A stretch of 64,000 bases of DNA from Guptibacillus hwajinpoensis (GCF_020171785.1 NZ_JAIVAE010000004.1:186001-250000), one strand, 5' to 3'. Shown: positions 34,243-43,763, numbered from the stretch's first letter. Made by a program: numbers and translations. The notes: generated from the sequence alone by a model not told the origin.

Positions 34243-35886
34243 ATGCAACTTTCTACATGGAAGAAGACGCTTGTAGGTTCGGCATTTTTAACTGGGTTAT
34301 TTTATGTTCAAACGGAGGATGTGGAAGCGTCTCTCGGTGACCAGGCTTTGCAAAAGGGTATGAACAGCCCTGATGTGAAAGAGTTACAGGATGTTCTTAA
34401 AGAAAAAGGTTATTTTACATACCATACGTCCACTGGCTACTTTGGCCCCATTACAGAGCAAGCGGTGAAGGATTTTCAAAAAGCAACTGGTTTAAAAATA
34501 ACGGGAACGGTATCGGGTGACACATTGAACGCGCTCAAAGGGAGTGTAGCAAAATCAGCTCCAGCCACATCATCTTCAACCCTAACGATAGGGGATCGCG
34601 GTCAATCCGTTACTTCGATTCAATCGACGTTAAAGAGCAAAGGTTACTATAATTACAACGTTGATGGGATTTTTGGTCCAATTACAGAAAAAGCGGTGAA
34701 ACAGTTTCAGAGTGCAAATGGATTAAGCGCCTCTGGAGTTGTCGATCAAGCGACTGAAAATGCCCTCAACGCTGCTGAAGCAAAACAAGAGGCGGACGGT
34801 GTTTTAAAGACGGGTTCTCGTGGTTCAGAAGTAACGTCTGTGCAGCAACAGCTGAAAAACAAAGGTTACTATAACTACAATGTTGATGGAATTTATGGTC
34901 CGATTACAGAAAAAGCCGTAAAGAAATTTCAGAGTGCAAACGGATTATCACAAACAGGGGTTGTAGACAGCCAAACGAAGACTAAGCTCTCAAGCTCATC
35001 TGTAGAAGAGAAAAAGGAGGAAGTTTCAGGGCTTAAGGTTGGCGCTCGTGGAAGTTCGGTTACCTCCCTTCAGCAGAATTTAAAAGATCGCGGCTACTAC
35101 AATTACAACGTTGATGGAATTTTTGGGTCGATCACAGAAAAAGCCGTTAAAGAGTTTCAAAGTATCGTTGGTCTTCCTGTCACAGGTGTAGCAAATGATG
35201 CGACTATTGATGCATTAAAAGCTCGTGGCGGCACGACACAAACGCCTGTCAGCGACCAGGTAACGCAAGGGGACATTCTGAAACTGGGCGTAAAAGGTGA
35301 GGGTGTCAAAGAGCTACAATCAAAGCTAACAGCGCTTGGATACTATAAAGGTTCAAAAGACGGTGATTTTGGACCAGCAACAGAGCAGGCGGTAAAGAAC
35401 TTCCAATCACGCAACAAGCTTACGGTCGATGGGGTAGTTGGACCTGCAACATGGGAAAAGCTCAAACAGGGGACTGCTTATTCCGGAAGTGAAAGCGATA
35501 ATACCGGAAGCGGGTCTCAATCTTTTAATGCAATGGACTTGATCGCGGATGCTTCAGAATTTATTGGCGTTCCTTATACTTGGGGAGGCAATACGCCTCA
35601 GTCTGGGTTTGATTGTAGTGGGTTTCTTGTCTATGTCTTTAAAAAACAGGGCATTTCTCTGCCACGAACGATGGCACAAATGTGGAATGTAACCGATTCG
35701 GTTAGCAGCCCGTCCGTTGGGGATATTGTTTATTTTACAACGTACAAGCCTGGCGCATCACATGGCGGAATTTATATCGGAAATAATAAATTTATTCATG
35801 CAGGATCATCGACTGGCGTAACCATTAGCGATATGACGTCAAGCTACTGGGCACCGAGGTATTTAGGTGCGAAACGCGCGCATTAA
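34243..35886 (+). CDS. secreted NlpC/P60 endopeptidase with five PG-binding repeats
   Basis: 547 residues from ATG 34243 (AAGGGGGAAATTC before it). The upstream in-frame start at 34192 lacks a site. A signal peptide is followed by five peptidoglycan_binding_1 repeats, four of them sharing YNYNVDG or close variants (for example KGYYNYNVDGIFGPITEKAV). The C-terminal NlpC/P60 domain has the catalytic Cys458 in GFDCSGFLVYVF and His507 in GASHGGIYIG. Such enzymes cut the D-Glu-diaminopimelate bond of stem peptides (LytE, LytF and CwlS class). It differs from its neighbours in using PG-binding repeats instead of CWB2 for wall attachment. Confidence 0.92.
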   Translation: MQLSTWKKTLVGSAFLTGLFYVQTEDVEASLGDQALQKGMNSPDVKELQDVLKEKGYFTYHTSTGYFGPITEQAVKDFQKATGLKITGTVSGDTLNALKGSVAKSAPATSSSTLTIGDRGQSVTSIQSTLKSKGYYNYNVDGIFGPITEKAVKQFQSANGLSASGVVDQATENALNAAEAKQEADGVLKTGSRGSEVTSVQQQLKNKGYYNYNVDGIYGPITEKAVKKFQSANGLSQTGVVDSQTKTKLSSSSVEEKKEEVSGLKVGARGSSVTSLQQNLKDRGYYNYNVDGIFGSITEKAVKEFQSIVGLPVTGVANDATIDALKARGGTTQTPVSDQVTQGDILKLGVKGEGVKELQSKLTALGYYKGSKDGDFGPATEQAVKNFQSRNKLTVDGVVGPATWEKLKQGTAYSGSESDNTGSGSQSFNAMDLIADASEFIGVPYTWGGNTPQSGFDCSGFLVYVFKKQGISLPRTMAQMWNVTDSVSSPSVGDIVYFTTYKPGASHGGIYIGNNKFIHAGSSTGVTISDMTSSYWAPRYLGAKRAH

Positions 35887-35910
35887 GACACCATTTTTAT
35901 GAGAAGATCA

Positions 35911-35949
35911 CACAAAGAAGTGTCCGTCTTAGACGTGCACTTCTTTGTG
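35911..35949. terminator. long symmetric hairpin, possible terminator
   Basis: CACAAAGAAGTG and CACTTCTTTGTG enclose CGTCT/AGACG with a single-base loop, a nearly perfect 39-bp stem. There is no T-run of note. The inner AAGTGTCCGTC resembles the second hairpin of the REP composite elements. The rest of 35950-36236 is a leader in which I recognise no riboswitch. Confidence 0.6.
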
Positions 35950-36236
35950 CTGAAATGGATTCGTTTTGATAGGGAAAGGGAATAACAAAAGCAGCTCTCT
36001 ATAAAACAATCAGTTCCATTTTCTAAGTAGAAATAGTTACTTTATATTCATTGAAGCAAAATAGTTGACGGTGTATGATTAGCTTAGATGTAAACAATGT
36101 CTTTCTGTTAAAGAAAGTGAGCGGTTTTAAAGCAACGACATCAATAAATCTCTTCATTAAAAGAGTCACGAAAAAAAGCCCATCGCTTATGGTAGAAGCA
36201 AGTTAATGACGTGAAGAATAGGAAGGATTGGATTTG

Positions 36237-37601
36237 ATGAGAAAAACGATTGGAGTGGCCACTTCGTTACTAGTAGCTACGAGTTTACTAGCCAATCCAT
36301 CAGCATTAGCCTTAAGCAGCAAGAAGGCTGACGCTGACGAAGTGAACATGATTCAAGAAAGAGAATTAAATGATACGTTTAATAGTGCCAACCAGACTTT
36401 AAAGTCAAACGATTTTGTCCAAGGCACGTTCGCAAAAAATGATAAGGACTTTTATAAAGTTGAATTAACTGGTGAAAAAGAAAATGATTTAATGATTTCA
36501 ATCGGACAAGAAGATGGCAAAGCAACTGATATGGAACTGCATGCCAACGTCTATGATTCTGATGGAAATAAGGTGAAGCCTTATGAAATTGGAGAGGGGA
36601 CTTACTTTCGATCTAGCTATCTATTAAAAGCTGGCACCTATTATATCGAAGCTTCCGACTTGAACAACGTGAACAATGGAAAGGTTTATGAATTAAATGC
36701 GGCAGTTGGTGAAATGGAGAAAGGGATTTACCGAATATCCGGCAGCGATCGTTATGAAACGGCAGCTAAAGTAGCCGAGCAAAATCGAGCGGGTGGTCCA
36801 GCGGAGAATGTGGTGCTTGTCTCGGGTGAAAATTTTCCTGATGCACTCTCAGGAGCACCGCTTGCTTATGAGCTAGATGCTGAGATGTTGTTAACTCAAA
36901 AGGATAAATTACCAGAAGTCACGAAAGATTCATTGAAATCCTTAAAGGCGAAGAAAGTTACGATCGTTGGAGGAGAAGGCGCGGTTTCAAATAAGGTAGT
37001 AAAATTCTTAGAAGACGAGCTAGGTCTGAAAGTGGATCGCATCTCCGGGAAAGACCGCTACGGGACGGCTGCCGCAGTTGCAGAAAAGCTATCTTCTGAT
37101 CAAGTTGCCGTTGTGAATGGAAAAGGGTTCTCAGACGCGCTTTCAGTTGCCGCGTACGCTGCTCGCAGTCATATGCCGATTCTTTTAACGGAAACAAATG
37201 AGATTCCAGATGCTACAAAAAAAGCTCTAGAAAAGTATGACCGCAGTCTGGCTGTTGGTGGCAGTGGCGTGATTAGCGAGGATGTTTTTAATGAGCTTCC
37301 GGATTCAGAACGCCTTTCCGGCAAGGATCGTTACGGAACTTCTGCTGCTGTAGCTGAATATTTTGATTGGTCGCCTAGCATCATCCATCTTGCAAAAGGT
37401 TCGGGGTATGCGGATGCGTTAACAGGTTCCTTGCGGGCAGCTTACTTACAAACTCCTCTCCTGTTGACCCCGGAAACAGAGCTTTCTCCGGCTACCGTAA
37501 AGTTTCTTGATCAACAAGAGACCTATAAGTATATGATCCTTGGCGGAAAAGGCGCTGTCTCTGAGTCCGTAGAGCTTGAGCTTGTTACGAAATATTATTA
37601 A
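36237..37601 (+). CDS. surface protein, PPC-like domain plus triple CWB2
   Basis: 454 residues. GGAAGGA at 36221 favours ATG 36237 over TTG 36228. A signal peptide ends near ALALSS. Residues about 35-155 (RELNDTFNSANQTL, DFVQGTFAKNDKDFYKVEL, LLKAGTYYIEASD) match the bacterial pre-peptidase C-terminal (PPC) fold, normally a companion of secreted proteases. No catalytic domain is present. Three CWB2 repeats start near 163. It is a paralog of the 39838 gene, and the pair brackets the LtaS-family gene. The role may be binding or structural. Confidence 0.85.
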   Translation: MRKTIGVATSLLVATSLLANPSALALSSKKADADEVNMIQERELNDTFNSANQTLKSNDFVQGTFAKNDKDFYKVELTGEKENDLMISIGQEDGKATDMELHANVYDSDGNKVKPYEIGEGTYFRSSYLLKAGTYYIEASDLNNVNNGKVYELNAAVGEMEKGIYRISGSDRYETAAKVAEQNRAGGPAENVVLVSGENFPDALSGAPLAYELDAEMLLTQKDKLPEVTKDSLKSLKAKKVTIVGGEGAVSNKVVKFLEDELGLKVDRISGKDRYGTAAAVAEKLSSDQVAVVNGKGFSDALSVAAYAARSHMPILLTETNEIPDATKKALEKYDRSLAVGGSGVISEDVFNELPDSERLSGKDRYGTSAAVAEYFDWSPSIIHLAKGSGYADALTGSLRAAYLQTPLLLTPETELSPATVKFLDQQETYKYMILGGKGAVSESVELELVTKYY

Positions 37602-37640
37602 ACAACCTGAGGCAATTCATAAGCCAAACTAACTGCGAGA

Positions 37641-37668
37641 AGTCCGTTATCGAGACGGGCTTTTTGTT
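37641..37668 (+). terminator. terminator after the PPC-CWB2 gene
   Basis: AAGTCCGT and ACGGGCTT form an imperfect stem followed by TTTTG and TTTTG. Confidence 0.65.
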
Positions 37669-37812
37669 TTGTTCCTAAACGATTCTATGAAAATGGTCGA
37701 TAGACGTGGAACTGGTAACTTAGCCCTAAGGTTTTCATTTCCTCAACTATTGTTAATCTAGTGTAAACTTTCTGTTACAATATGAAGAAACAGATGCAAA
37801 GAAGGAAGATAT

Positions 37813-39675
37813 ATGACGAAGTGGATGAAGATAGGTTTATGGGCGTTCGTTATGGTGATCGGCTGGACGTTTAAAAACGCCTATTTTGCTCACCAAATGA
37901 TTGGCGAAGCCAATATTGGATTAATTTTAGTGGGAGCGGCGGGGCTGACACTCTTTTTAACAAGTATGCTTTTATTCTCAACAAAGAAAAGGGCAGCGCT
38001 TATTTCGCTTGGATTATATGGGTTACTTTCACTACTACTCTACGGTGACGTTCTCTATGAACGGTATTATAGTAGTCTTCTATCACTAGAATTAGTAAAT
38101 CAAGCTGGTCAAACAGCGGATGTTGGAGATTCGATTACCTCGTTAATGCAGTGGAACGATGTCTGGTTTGCTGTTGATGTCGTGCTGCTCGCTGTAGTGG
38201 GGCACTGGATGTACATGAAAAAAGCGCACTTCAAAAAGATCGCTGCGGGCTATTCATTTTTACTAGCTGGAATGGTGATTCTAACGTGTGTTTCGATTTT
38301 TGCGATGGAAGAACAGTACAGTGATCAATACAAAGTGGCTGTGGCTGGGATCCTTCCAGCCCACCTCTATGATAGTACAATTTACTTTAATGAGGAAAAA
38401 ATTGCGCCGGCAATTGGGAAAGACAGCAGCGCGAAAGAATTAGAGAAAATCAATGCTTATTTTGCAGAGAAACAAAAAGCGAATCAAGCTTCGCCGTCAT
38501 TTGGAATCGCCAAAAACAAAAACCTTGTAATCGTGCAAGGAGAATCGCTCAACGATTTTGTGATTGGGCTTGAAGTGAATGGCGAAGAGATTACGCCGAA
38601 TTTAAATGAGCTCATTAAGAAAAGCCATTATTTTACTAACATTTACACCCAGATCGGAAAAGGCAATACGTCCGATGCGGAATTTATCGTCAATAATTCA
38701 CTCTTCCCTGCAGAAAACGAGAGCGGCTATACGGCTTATGAAAACGGCGCTTTTCAATCGTTGCCCATTCTTCTAAAGGAAGAAGCGTATCAGACGAGCG
38801 TGGCTCATGGAAACGATCCTGAGTTTTGGAATCGGAAAGCCGCTTATCCAGCGCAGGGGTTTGAGGAATTTTATAGCGCTACTTCGCCTGATATCGATCC
38901 TACTGATCAATTAGGAATGGGAATTTCGGATGAAAGCATGTATGAGCAGCTAAGCAACATCTATGAAAAAGACGCTGAAAAGGGACCGTTCTACAACTTC
39001 TTTGTTACCCTTTCTCAGCACCGACCGTTTAAACTACCGGAGGAACAGCAGATGCTCCGCTTACCAGATAAATTTAACGGAACGCCTGTTGGTGATTATT
39101 TACAAAGCGCCTATTACGCGGATCAAGCGCTCGGAAATTTTATCGAGGATTTGAAACAAAAAGGGATTTGGGAAGAGACGTTGTTCGTTTACTACGGCGA
39201 TCACTATGGGCTATTGGCTGATTCGGCAGATCAATTAGATGAGCTCGTTGATGTGACATTCGATCGCAAAGAGATGTTTAATGTCCCGCTCATTATTCAT
39301 ACACCTGGCCAGGAAGATGGGGTTACGGAAGAGGTTATTGGTGGAATGGTTGATATCGCCCCAACCGTGACCTCACTACTTGGCATTGAGCAGCCTCTTT
39401 ATCAAGTAGGAGACAACCTGTTAACGAAAGAAAAAGGATTTGTTGGGTTTCGACACGGCTTCCCGACCGGTACGTTCTTTGGGGAGGACTATTCCTTTAG
39501 CATGTCACCTACTGGAGAGTTTTCAAAAGGAACTTGTACAAATACCGAGACAGGTGAAAAAGTGGACATCGAGAAATGTCGCGAAGGTTACGAACAGATT
39601 AAGAAGCAGATTGACATGTCGGACCAACTTCTTGAAAATGATTTAATTGAAGTGTTGAGAGACGGCAAACAATGA
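37813..39675 (+). CDS. LtaS-family lipoteichoic acid synthase-like enzyme
   Basis: 620 residues. Residues 1-175 contain about five membrane segments. The extracellular sulfatase-fold domain begins near 234 with NLVIVQGESLND (metal ligand Glu), contains the catalytic Thr near 285 in GKGNTSDAEF and ends with the YYGDHYG metal site (about 459-465). Also present is TLSQHRPFKLP. LtaS enzymes polymerise glycerol phosphate onto a glycolipid on the outside of the membrane. Bacillus has several paralogs (LtaS, YfnI, YqgS, YvgJ) and I cannot say which this is. A terminator follows at 39678. Confidence 0.9.
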   Translation: MTKWMKIGLWAFVMVIGWTFKNAYFAHQMIGEANIGLILVGAAGLTLFLTSMLLFSTKKRAALISLGLYGLLSLLLYGDVLYERYYSSLLSLELVNQAGQTADVGDSITSLMQWNDVWFAVDVVLLAVVGHWMYMKKAHFKKIAAGYSFLLAGMVILTCVSIFAMEEQYSDQYKVAVAGILPAHLYDSTIYFNEEKIAPAIGKDSSAKELEKINAYFAEKQKANQASPSFGIAKNKNLVIVQGESLNDFVIGLEVNGEEITPNLNELIKKSHYFTNIYTQIGKGNTSDAEFIVNNSLFPAENESGYTAYENGAFQSLPILLKEEAYQTSVAHGNDPEFWNRKAAYPAQGFEEFYSATSPDIDPTDQLGMGISDESMYEQLSNIYEKDAEKGPFYNFFVTLSQHRPFKLPEEQQMLRLPDKFNGTPVGDYLQSAYYADQALGNFIEDLKQKGIWEETLFVYYGDHYGLLADSADQLDELVDVTFDRKEMFNVPLIIHTPGQEDGVTEEVIGGMVDIAPTVTSLLGIEQPLYQVGDNLLTKEKGFVGFRHGFPTGTFFGEDYSFSMSPTGEFSKGTCTNTETGEKVDIEKCREGYEQIKKQIDMSDQLLENDLIEVLRDGKQ

Positions 39676-39677
39676 TG

Positions 39678-39703
39678 AAAAGCACCCAGCGGGTGCTTTT
39701 TTT
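39678..39703 (+). terminator. terminator after the LtaS-family gene
   Basis: AAAGCACCC, loop AGC and GGGTGCTTT, followed by TTTT. Strong and compact. Confidence 0.88.
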
Positions 39704-39837
39704 GTCGAAAGAAACAAATAGCTCTTTTGGAAAAAATTATATATAATCCTCTTAGTGAAATAAGAGGGACGGTGAGGCCAGGATAGATTGGTGTGGATTT
39801 AAAGTGTGTTTAATAAAAAAATGGGGGAACGAGACGA

Positions 39838-41268
39838 TTGAAAAAAGCACTAGGAATTGCAACATCTTTCTTAATGGCTACGAGTTTACTAGCCAGTCCG
39901 GCTGTACAAGCAGCATCAAATGATCAGGTTGATTTATCGATTTTACAGAAGCGTTCGCAACACTTAGGGAATCAAAATGAAATCTCTATTCAAGGATACG
40001 ATGAGTATGGAGGTTTCATGGAAGAGGAACCGAATAATACATTCGGCGAAGCAAATAAAATCAACGTCGATGACTATGTGGTCGGAACGTTTGATAAAGA
40101 TGACAAAGACTATTATAAACTTGAGATCACTGGTGATGAGAAAGTTGATTTTTATGCCTCGATTTTCTCCGCAAGCGACGAAGAGACTGAGATGAAGCCG
40201 CGAGTAACTGTATATGATGCGGCGAAGCAAAAGCTCGTAGCGGATGAAGAGTGGGAGGATGAGTACGGCTCTGGTAACGGCTTTGTACTCGAACCCGGAA
40301 CTTATTATATGGAAGCAACGGATCTTGCGAATCTCGATAACGGCGAGGAATATATCTTAAACGGCTTTGTTTACGAAGAAGAACCAATGATTGAGCGGAT
40401 TTCTGGGAAAGACCGCTATTATACAGCAGCGGCGATCGCAGCTCGTCAGCAGTTTGGAGGTTCAGTTGAAAATGTCGTGCTCGCAACGGGTGAAGATTTT
40501 CCTGATGCCTTAGCAGCTGCACCATTAGCTTATTATTATAATGCGCCAATCCTCCTAACAGAGAAGAAAAAACTTTCAAAAGTGACAGAAGCTGCGCTAA
40601 CCTTCCTACAAGTGGAGAATGTAACGATTGTTGGGGGTAAAGGTGCTGTCTCAACGAGCATCGAAAATTACTTAGAAGATGAATTGGATATCGAGGTAGA
40701 TCGTGTGTCTGGAAAAGACCGCTATGAAACGGCTGCCGCGATCGCGAAAAAGCTACCGCCTTCTGATACAGCGGTTGTCGCTTACGGAAAGAACTTTCCA
40801 GACGCTTTATCCATTGCTCCTGTTGCGGCGCAATATATGATGCCAATCCTTCTAACAGATAAAGATAAAATGCCAGAAGTGACGAAAAAAGCGCTAAAGA
40901 ACGTTGATCATACTTTGGCGATCGGTGGCACTGGCGTGATTGGTTCAAAAGTCTATAATGCGCTGCCAGGGAAAGAGCGTATCTCAGGAAAAGATCGTTA
41001 CGGAACAGGCATCGCCATAGCCGAACATTTTGACCTTGAAGCTCAGGCCGTAACTCTCGCAACGGGTACAGGGTTTGCGGATGCCCTAGCAGGATCCGTT
41101 CTTGCCGCTAATTACGGCGAGCCCCTGTTGCTTACACCTAAGAACAAACTTGATTCGAAAGTGAGAACGTATTTGCAGGACAACGAAACGTTCTACTTCA
41201 CAATCTTTGGCGGAACCGGTGCCGTTGGAGAAGAAGTGGAGCAAGAGATTTGGGAAATGTTTGAGTGA
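39838..41268 (+). CDS. surface protein, PPC-like domain plus triple CWB2 (paralog)
   Basis: 476 residues from TTG 39838 behind a GGGGGAACG site. The signal peptide KKALGIATSFLMATSLLASP is nearly the same as that of the 36237 protein (RKTIGVATSLLVATSLLANP). A PPC-like domain (EEEPNNTFGEANKI, YVVGTFDKDDKDYYKLEI, VLEPGTYYMEATD) covers about 60-180. Three CWB2 repeats start near 183. No catalytic domain. The two paralogs probably arose by tandem duplication around the LtaS-family gene. Between its stop codon and the next REP lies a small GGTAGTGC triplication. Confidence 0.85.
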   Translation: MKKALGIATSFLMATSLLASPAVQAASNDQVDLSILQKRSQHLGNQNEISIQGYDEYGGFMEEEPNNTFGEANKINVDDYVVGTFDKDDKDYYKLEITGDEKVDFYASIFSASDEETEMKPRVTVYDAAKQKLVADEEWEDEYGSGNGFVLEPGTYYMEATDLANLDNGEEYILNGFVYEEEPMIERISGKDRYYTAAAIAARQQFGGSVENVVLATGEDFPDALAAAPLAYYYNAPILLTEKKKLSKVTEAALTFLQVENVTIVGGKGAVSTSIENYLEDELDIEVDRVSGKDRYETAAAIAKKLPPSDTAVVAYGKNFPDALSIAPVAAQYMMPILLTDKDKMPEVTKKALKNVDHTLAIGGTGVIGSKVYNALPGKERISGKDRYGTGIAIAEHFDLEAQAVTLATGTGFADALAGSVLAANYGEPLLLTPKNKLDSKVRTYLQDNETFYFTIFGGTGAVGEEVEQEIWEMFE

Positions 41269-41292
41269 GGTAGTGCGGTAGTGCGGTAGTGC
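41269..41292 (+). repeat. 8-bp tandem repeat, three units
   Basis: GGTAGTGC occurs three times in a row directly after the stop codon at 41266-41268 and just before a REP element. A slippage-prone stretch with no evident function. Confidence 0.75.
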
Positions 41293-41301
41293 GGTCAAAT
41301 A

Positions 41302-41373
41302 GGGGTCAGGCTCGTGCCTGACCCCATTAAAAGACAAAATGACAAAAGTGTCCGTCTATGGCGGACACTTTTG
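41302..41373 (+). repeat. REP element, copy 6, with tail hairpin
   Basis: Core at 41302-41325 (half-site GGGGTCAGGCTC, one central mismatch), then AAAAGACA and the hairpin CAAAAGTGTCCG / CGGACACTTTTG at 41343-41373, placed as a terminator for the PPC-CWB2 gene. Confidence 0.85.
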
Positions 41374-41498
41374 TTTTAGTGTTTTGAATAACATTGTCCA
41401 ATCGTTTGATTAATGGTCAAAGCACGATCATGTGGAGGTGCTTTATTCAATTGTATTGCTTAAATGTTACAGTAAGAGAGAGAACAACTGTCTTTTAG

Positions 41499-41524
41499 AG
41501 GGGTCAGACCCCTCTCTGACCCCT
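41499..41524 (-). repeat. REP-like palindrome, copy 7, variant
   Basis: AGGGGTCAGA and TCTGACCCCT enclose CCCCTC. TGTCTTTT precedes it on the plus strand, so it is inverted relative to copy 6. It lies about 30 bp upstream of dsdA. Confidence 0.65.
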
Positions 41525-41552
41525 ACCACAGTAAAGGAGTGAAGAACCCATC

Positions 41553-42815
41553 ATGACTATAGCTGGAAAATCACTTGAACAGTGGAAGGGCGAGCATCCG
41601 CTGTTAGATGACATACTTCAATTAAAGGAAGTTTATTGGAGAAATCCACAAAAAGGAAAAACCACGCCAACAACGGATCTTTCGATGGCAGATATTCTGG
41701 ACGCTGAAGCTCGGATGAAACGTTTTGCGCCTTATTTTCACAAAGTGTTTCCAGAAACAAACGGCATCATTGAATCGCCTATTTCAGAAATCAGCAACAT
41801 GAAAGCGAAGCTGGAGGAAGAAGAGCAGATCAAAATTCAAGGAGATCTTCTTTTAAAGCGAGATGATATTCTCCCGATTGCAGGCAGCATTAAGGCGCGT
41901 GGAGGCATTTATGAAGTCATCAAACATGCCGAGAAATTAGCTCTTGGTCATGCGATTTTAACGAAGGACGATGATTATTCTATTCTAGCTGATAAAAAGT
42001 TCACCGAGTTCTTCTCTGCTTTTTCAATTTCCGTCGGTTCAACAGGGAACCTTGGATTAAGCATTGGTATCATGTCGGCCAAACTCGGTTTTAACGTTAC
42101 GGTTCATATGTCGAGTGACGCGAAGCAGTGGAAAAAAGACCTTTTACGTAAAAAGGGAGTTCAAGTTGTGGAACATCAGGCAGACTATGGCGCGGCTGTA
42201 GAAGAAGGACGAAAGCAGTGTGAGAAGAAGCTAACGTGTTACTTCATTGATGACGAGAACTCAAAAGACCTCTTTCTCGGATATGCCGTAGCAGCGCTTC
42301 GCTTGAAAAAGCAGTTTGAGGAGCGAGGAATAAAAGTGAATGCTGAAAATCCGCTACACGTTTATTTACCATGTGGTGTAGGCGGAGGACCCGGTGGGAT
42401 TGCGTTTGGCCTTCATCAAGTGTTTGGGGAGCACGTTCACTGTTACTTTGCAGAACCTACGCATTCACCTTCCATGCTGCTGGGCTTAATGACAGGATTG
42501 CATGATCAAGTTTCCGTGCAAGACTTTGGGATCGACAATAAGACAGCGGCAGATGGTCTCGCAGTCGGGAGACCATCTGGTTTTGTTGGCCATGTGATGC
42601 AACCCATGCTTGAAGGTGTCTACACGGTGACAGATGAGCGAATGAAGGCAATGCTCAAATGGATCTATGAAACAGAAGCAATTAAGCTTGAGCCTTCTGC
42701 CCTTGCAGGAATGAGCGGTCCGCAAGCAGTAGAAGGAAAAAGTTCTCGCGGCACGCATCTTGTGTGGGCGACGGGCGGGAGCCTCGTGCCGGATGAGGTG
42801 TGGGGTGAAGAGTGA
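41553..42815 (+). CDS. dsdA: D-serine dehydratase
   Basis: 420 residues of the fold-type II PLP enzymes. The PLP lysine lies in [13 protein letters not shown], the phosphate cradle is [13 protein letters not shown], and [16 protein letters not shown] and [14 protein letters not shown] are typical DsdA blocks. It converts D-serine to pyruvate and ammonia, removing a toxic wall-related amino acid and giving carbon and nitrogen. No DsdC-type regulator or D-serine transporter is next to it. AAAGGAGTGA precedes ATG 41553. The gene is framed by REP copies on both sides. Confidence 0.93.
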   Translation: MTIAGKSLEQWKGEHPLLDDILQLKEVYWRNPQKGKTTPTTDLSMADILDAEARMKRFAPYFHKVFPETNGIIESPISEISNMKAKLEEEEQIKIQGDLLLKRDDILPIAGSIKARGGIYEVIKHAEKLALGHAILTKDDDYSILADKKFTEFFSAFSISVGSTGNLGLSIGIMSAKLGFNVTVHMSSDAKQWKKDLLRKKGVQVVEHQADYGAAVEEGRKQCEKKLTCYFIDDENSKDLFLGYAVAALRLKKQFEERGIKVNAENPLHVYLPCGVGGGPGGIAFGLHQVFGEHVHCYFAEPTHSPSMLLGLMTGLHDQVSVQDFGIDNKTAADGLAVGRPSGFVGHVMQPMLEGVYTVTDERMKAMLKWIYETEAIKLEPSALAGMSGPQAVEGKSSRGTHLVWATGGSLVPDEVWGEE

Positions 42816-42826
42816 GCAGCGATAGG

Positions 42827-42858
42827 GAAGGGGGTCAGGCTCGAGCCTGACCCCCTTC
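42827..42858. repeat. REP element, copy 8
   Basis: Perfect 32-bp palindrome (half-site GAAGGGGGTCAGGCTC) 11 bp after the dsdA stop. Followed by AAAGACAAA and a degenerate remnant of the GTCC/GGAC tail near 42890-42910. Confidence 0.9.
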
Positions 42859-43024
42859 AAAGACAAATCGCCCAATAATAGCGATATCGTCCACGTATTG
42901 AGGACACTCCACCGATAGATTCACTTCTATTCCTTTTGAAACAATTTCACCTCCTATTTCGTATCTATAGATAGATTGGTCATTATTGTAAATTCGGCTT
43001 TGCAGAGGGGGCGAGGAGTTGGAA

Positions 43025-43315
43025 GTGTTTTTGGAGTTTTTAGCGTTAGTAGGTGATTTGTTTTGGTGGGGCGATCCACCAGATGAGCAGCGAATTGAAG
43101 CAAATATTACGGCTCTGATGGCGTACAGTTGGTTTGTAGAGCTAGTCGAGAAACCTCAATACAACAAGTTAGTTCAGGAAAATACGTCTGTACGGTATGT
43201 GATTGGAAAAATGAAAATGAAAAAGATGAAACGATCACCGATGTATGAAGAGCGGAAAGAAAAAAAACTAAAAAAAGAAATTCAAAAACATCTCGTTGTA
43301 ACCGAAGGAAGGTGA
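43025..43315 (+). CDS. hypothetical protein, 96 aa
   Basis: Not recognised. GTG 43025 has proper spacing from GCGAGGAG, while TTG 43019 would overlap it. The start is hydrophobic and aromatic (FLEFLALVGDLFWWGDPP). The middle is helical (TALMAYSWFVELVEKPQYNK). The C-terminus is strongly basic (KMKMKKMKRSP, EERKEKKLKKEIQKH). Its end overlaps the ribosome binding site of the deoxyribosyltransferase-like gene, so the two are translationally linked. Confidence 0.6.
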   Translation: MFLEFLALVGDLFWWGDPPDEQRIEANITALMAYSWFVELVEKPQYNKLVQENTSVRYVIGKMKMKKMKRSPMYEERKEKKLKKEIQKHLVVTEGR

Positions 43316-43323
43316 CAAGTCGA

Positions 43324-43716
43324 TTGAACTTTTACATTGCATCAAGTTTCCAAAACAAACAACACGTGCAAACACTAGCTACTGAACTGAAACGTCATGG
43401 CCTCAAGCATACATACGATTGGACGAAAACTGAAAAAGCCGTTACGTTTGATGAACTTGCTTCGATTGGAGAAGCAGAATTAGAGGCAGTAAAAAAAGCG
43501 GATATTCTTATTGTTCTGCTTCCAGGAGGAAAAGGGACCCATGTTGAACTTGGCATTGCGCTTGGTCGTGATCTCCCAGTTTACCTTTTCAATGAAGAAG
43601 GGTTTCTCGGCTCAGAAGCAAGCTCCTTTTACTACACGAGTGGAGTAACGAGAGTAGAAGGCAACCAACAGAAACTTGTTCAAATCATTTTAGAAAAGCA
43701 TTGCTTTTCTACTTAG
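43324..43716 (+). CDS. nucleoside 2-deoxyribosyltransferase-like protein
   Basis: About 130 residues from TTG 43324, 8 bases after AAGGTGA. The alternative GTG 43312 lies within that site. The N-terminus NFYIASSFQNKQHVQTLA, the block ADILIVLLPGGKGTHVELGIALG with the candidate nucleophile Glu, and VYLFNEEGF match the 2-deoxyribosyltransferase superfamily, which moves or hydrolyses base-sugar bonds of nucleosides and related compounds. The substrate is uncertain. It follows a small unknown gene and precedes another. Confidence 0.75.
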   Translation: MNFYIASSFQNKQHVQTLATELKRHGLKHTYDWTKTEKAVTFDELASIGEAELEAVKKADILIVLLPGGKGTHVELGIALGRDLPVYLFNEEGFLGSEASSFYYTSGVTRVEGNQQKLVQIILEKHCFST

Positions 43717-43763
43717 TCTGTCCTTTTAGTAACAGGGCTGAATAAACACAAGGAGGGGTTATC

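Noticed and set aside
36050-36227. Possible riboswitch in the long leader of the PPC-CWB2 gene
   Set aside because: I found no conserved core of a known riboswitch class and no terminator-antiterminator pair.
40127-41062. A 311-codon minus-strand open frame opposite the PPC-CWB2 gene
   Set aside because: It mirrors codon bias of the CWB2 repeats, has low-complexity arginine and leucine content, no domain and no ribosome binding site.
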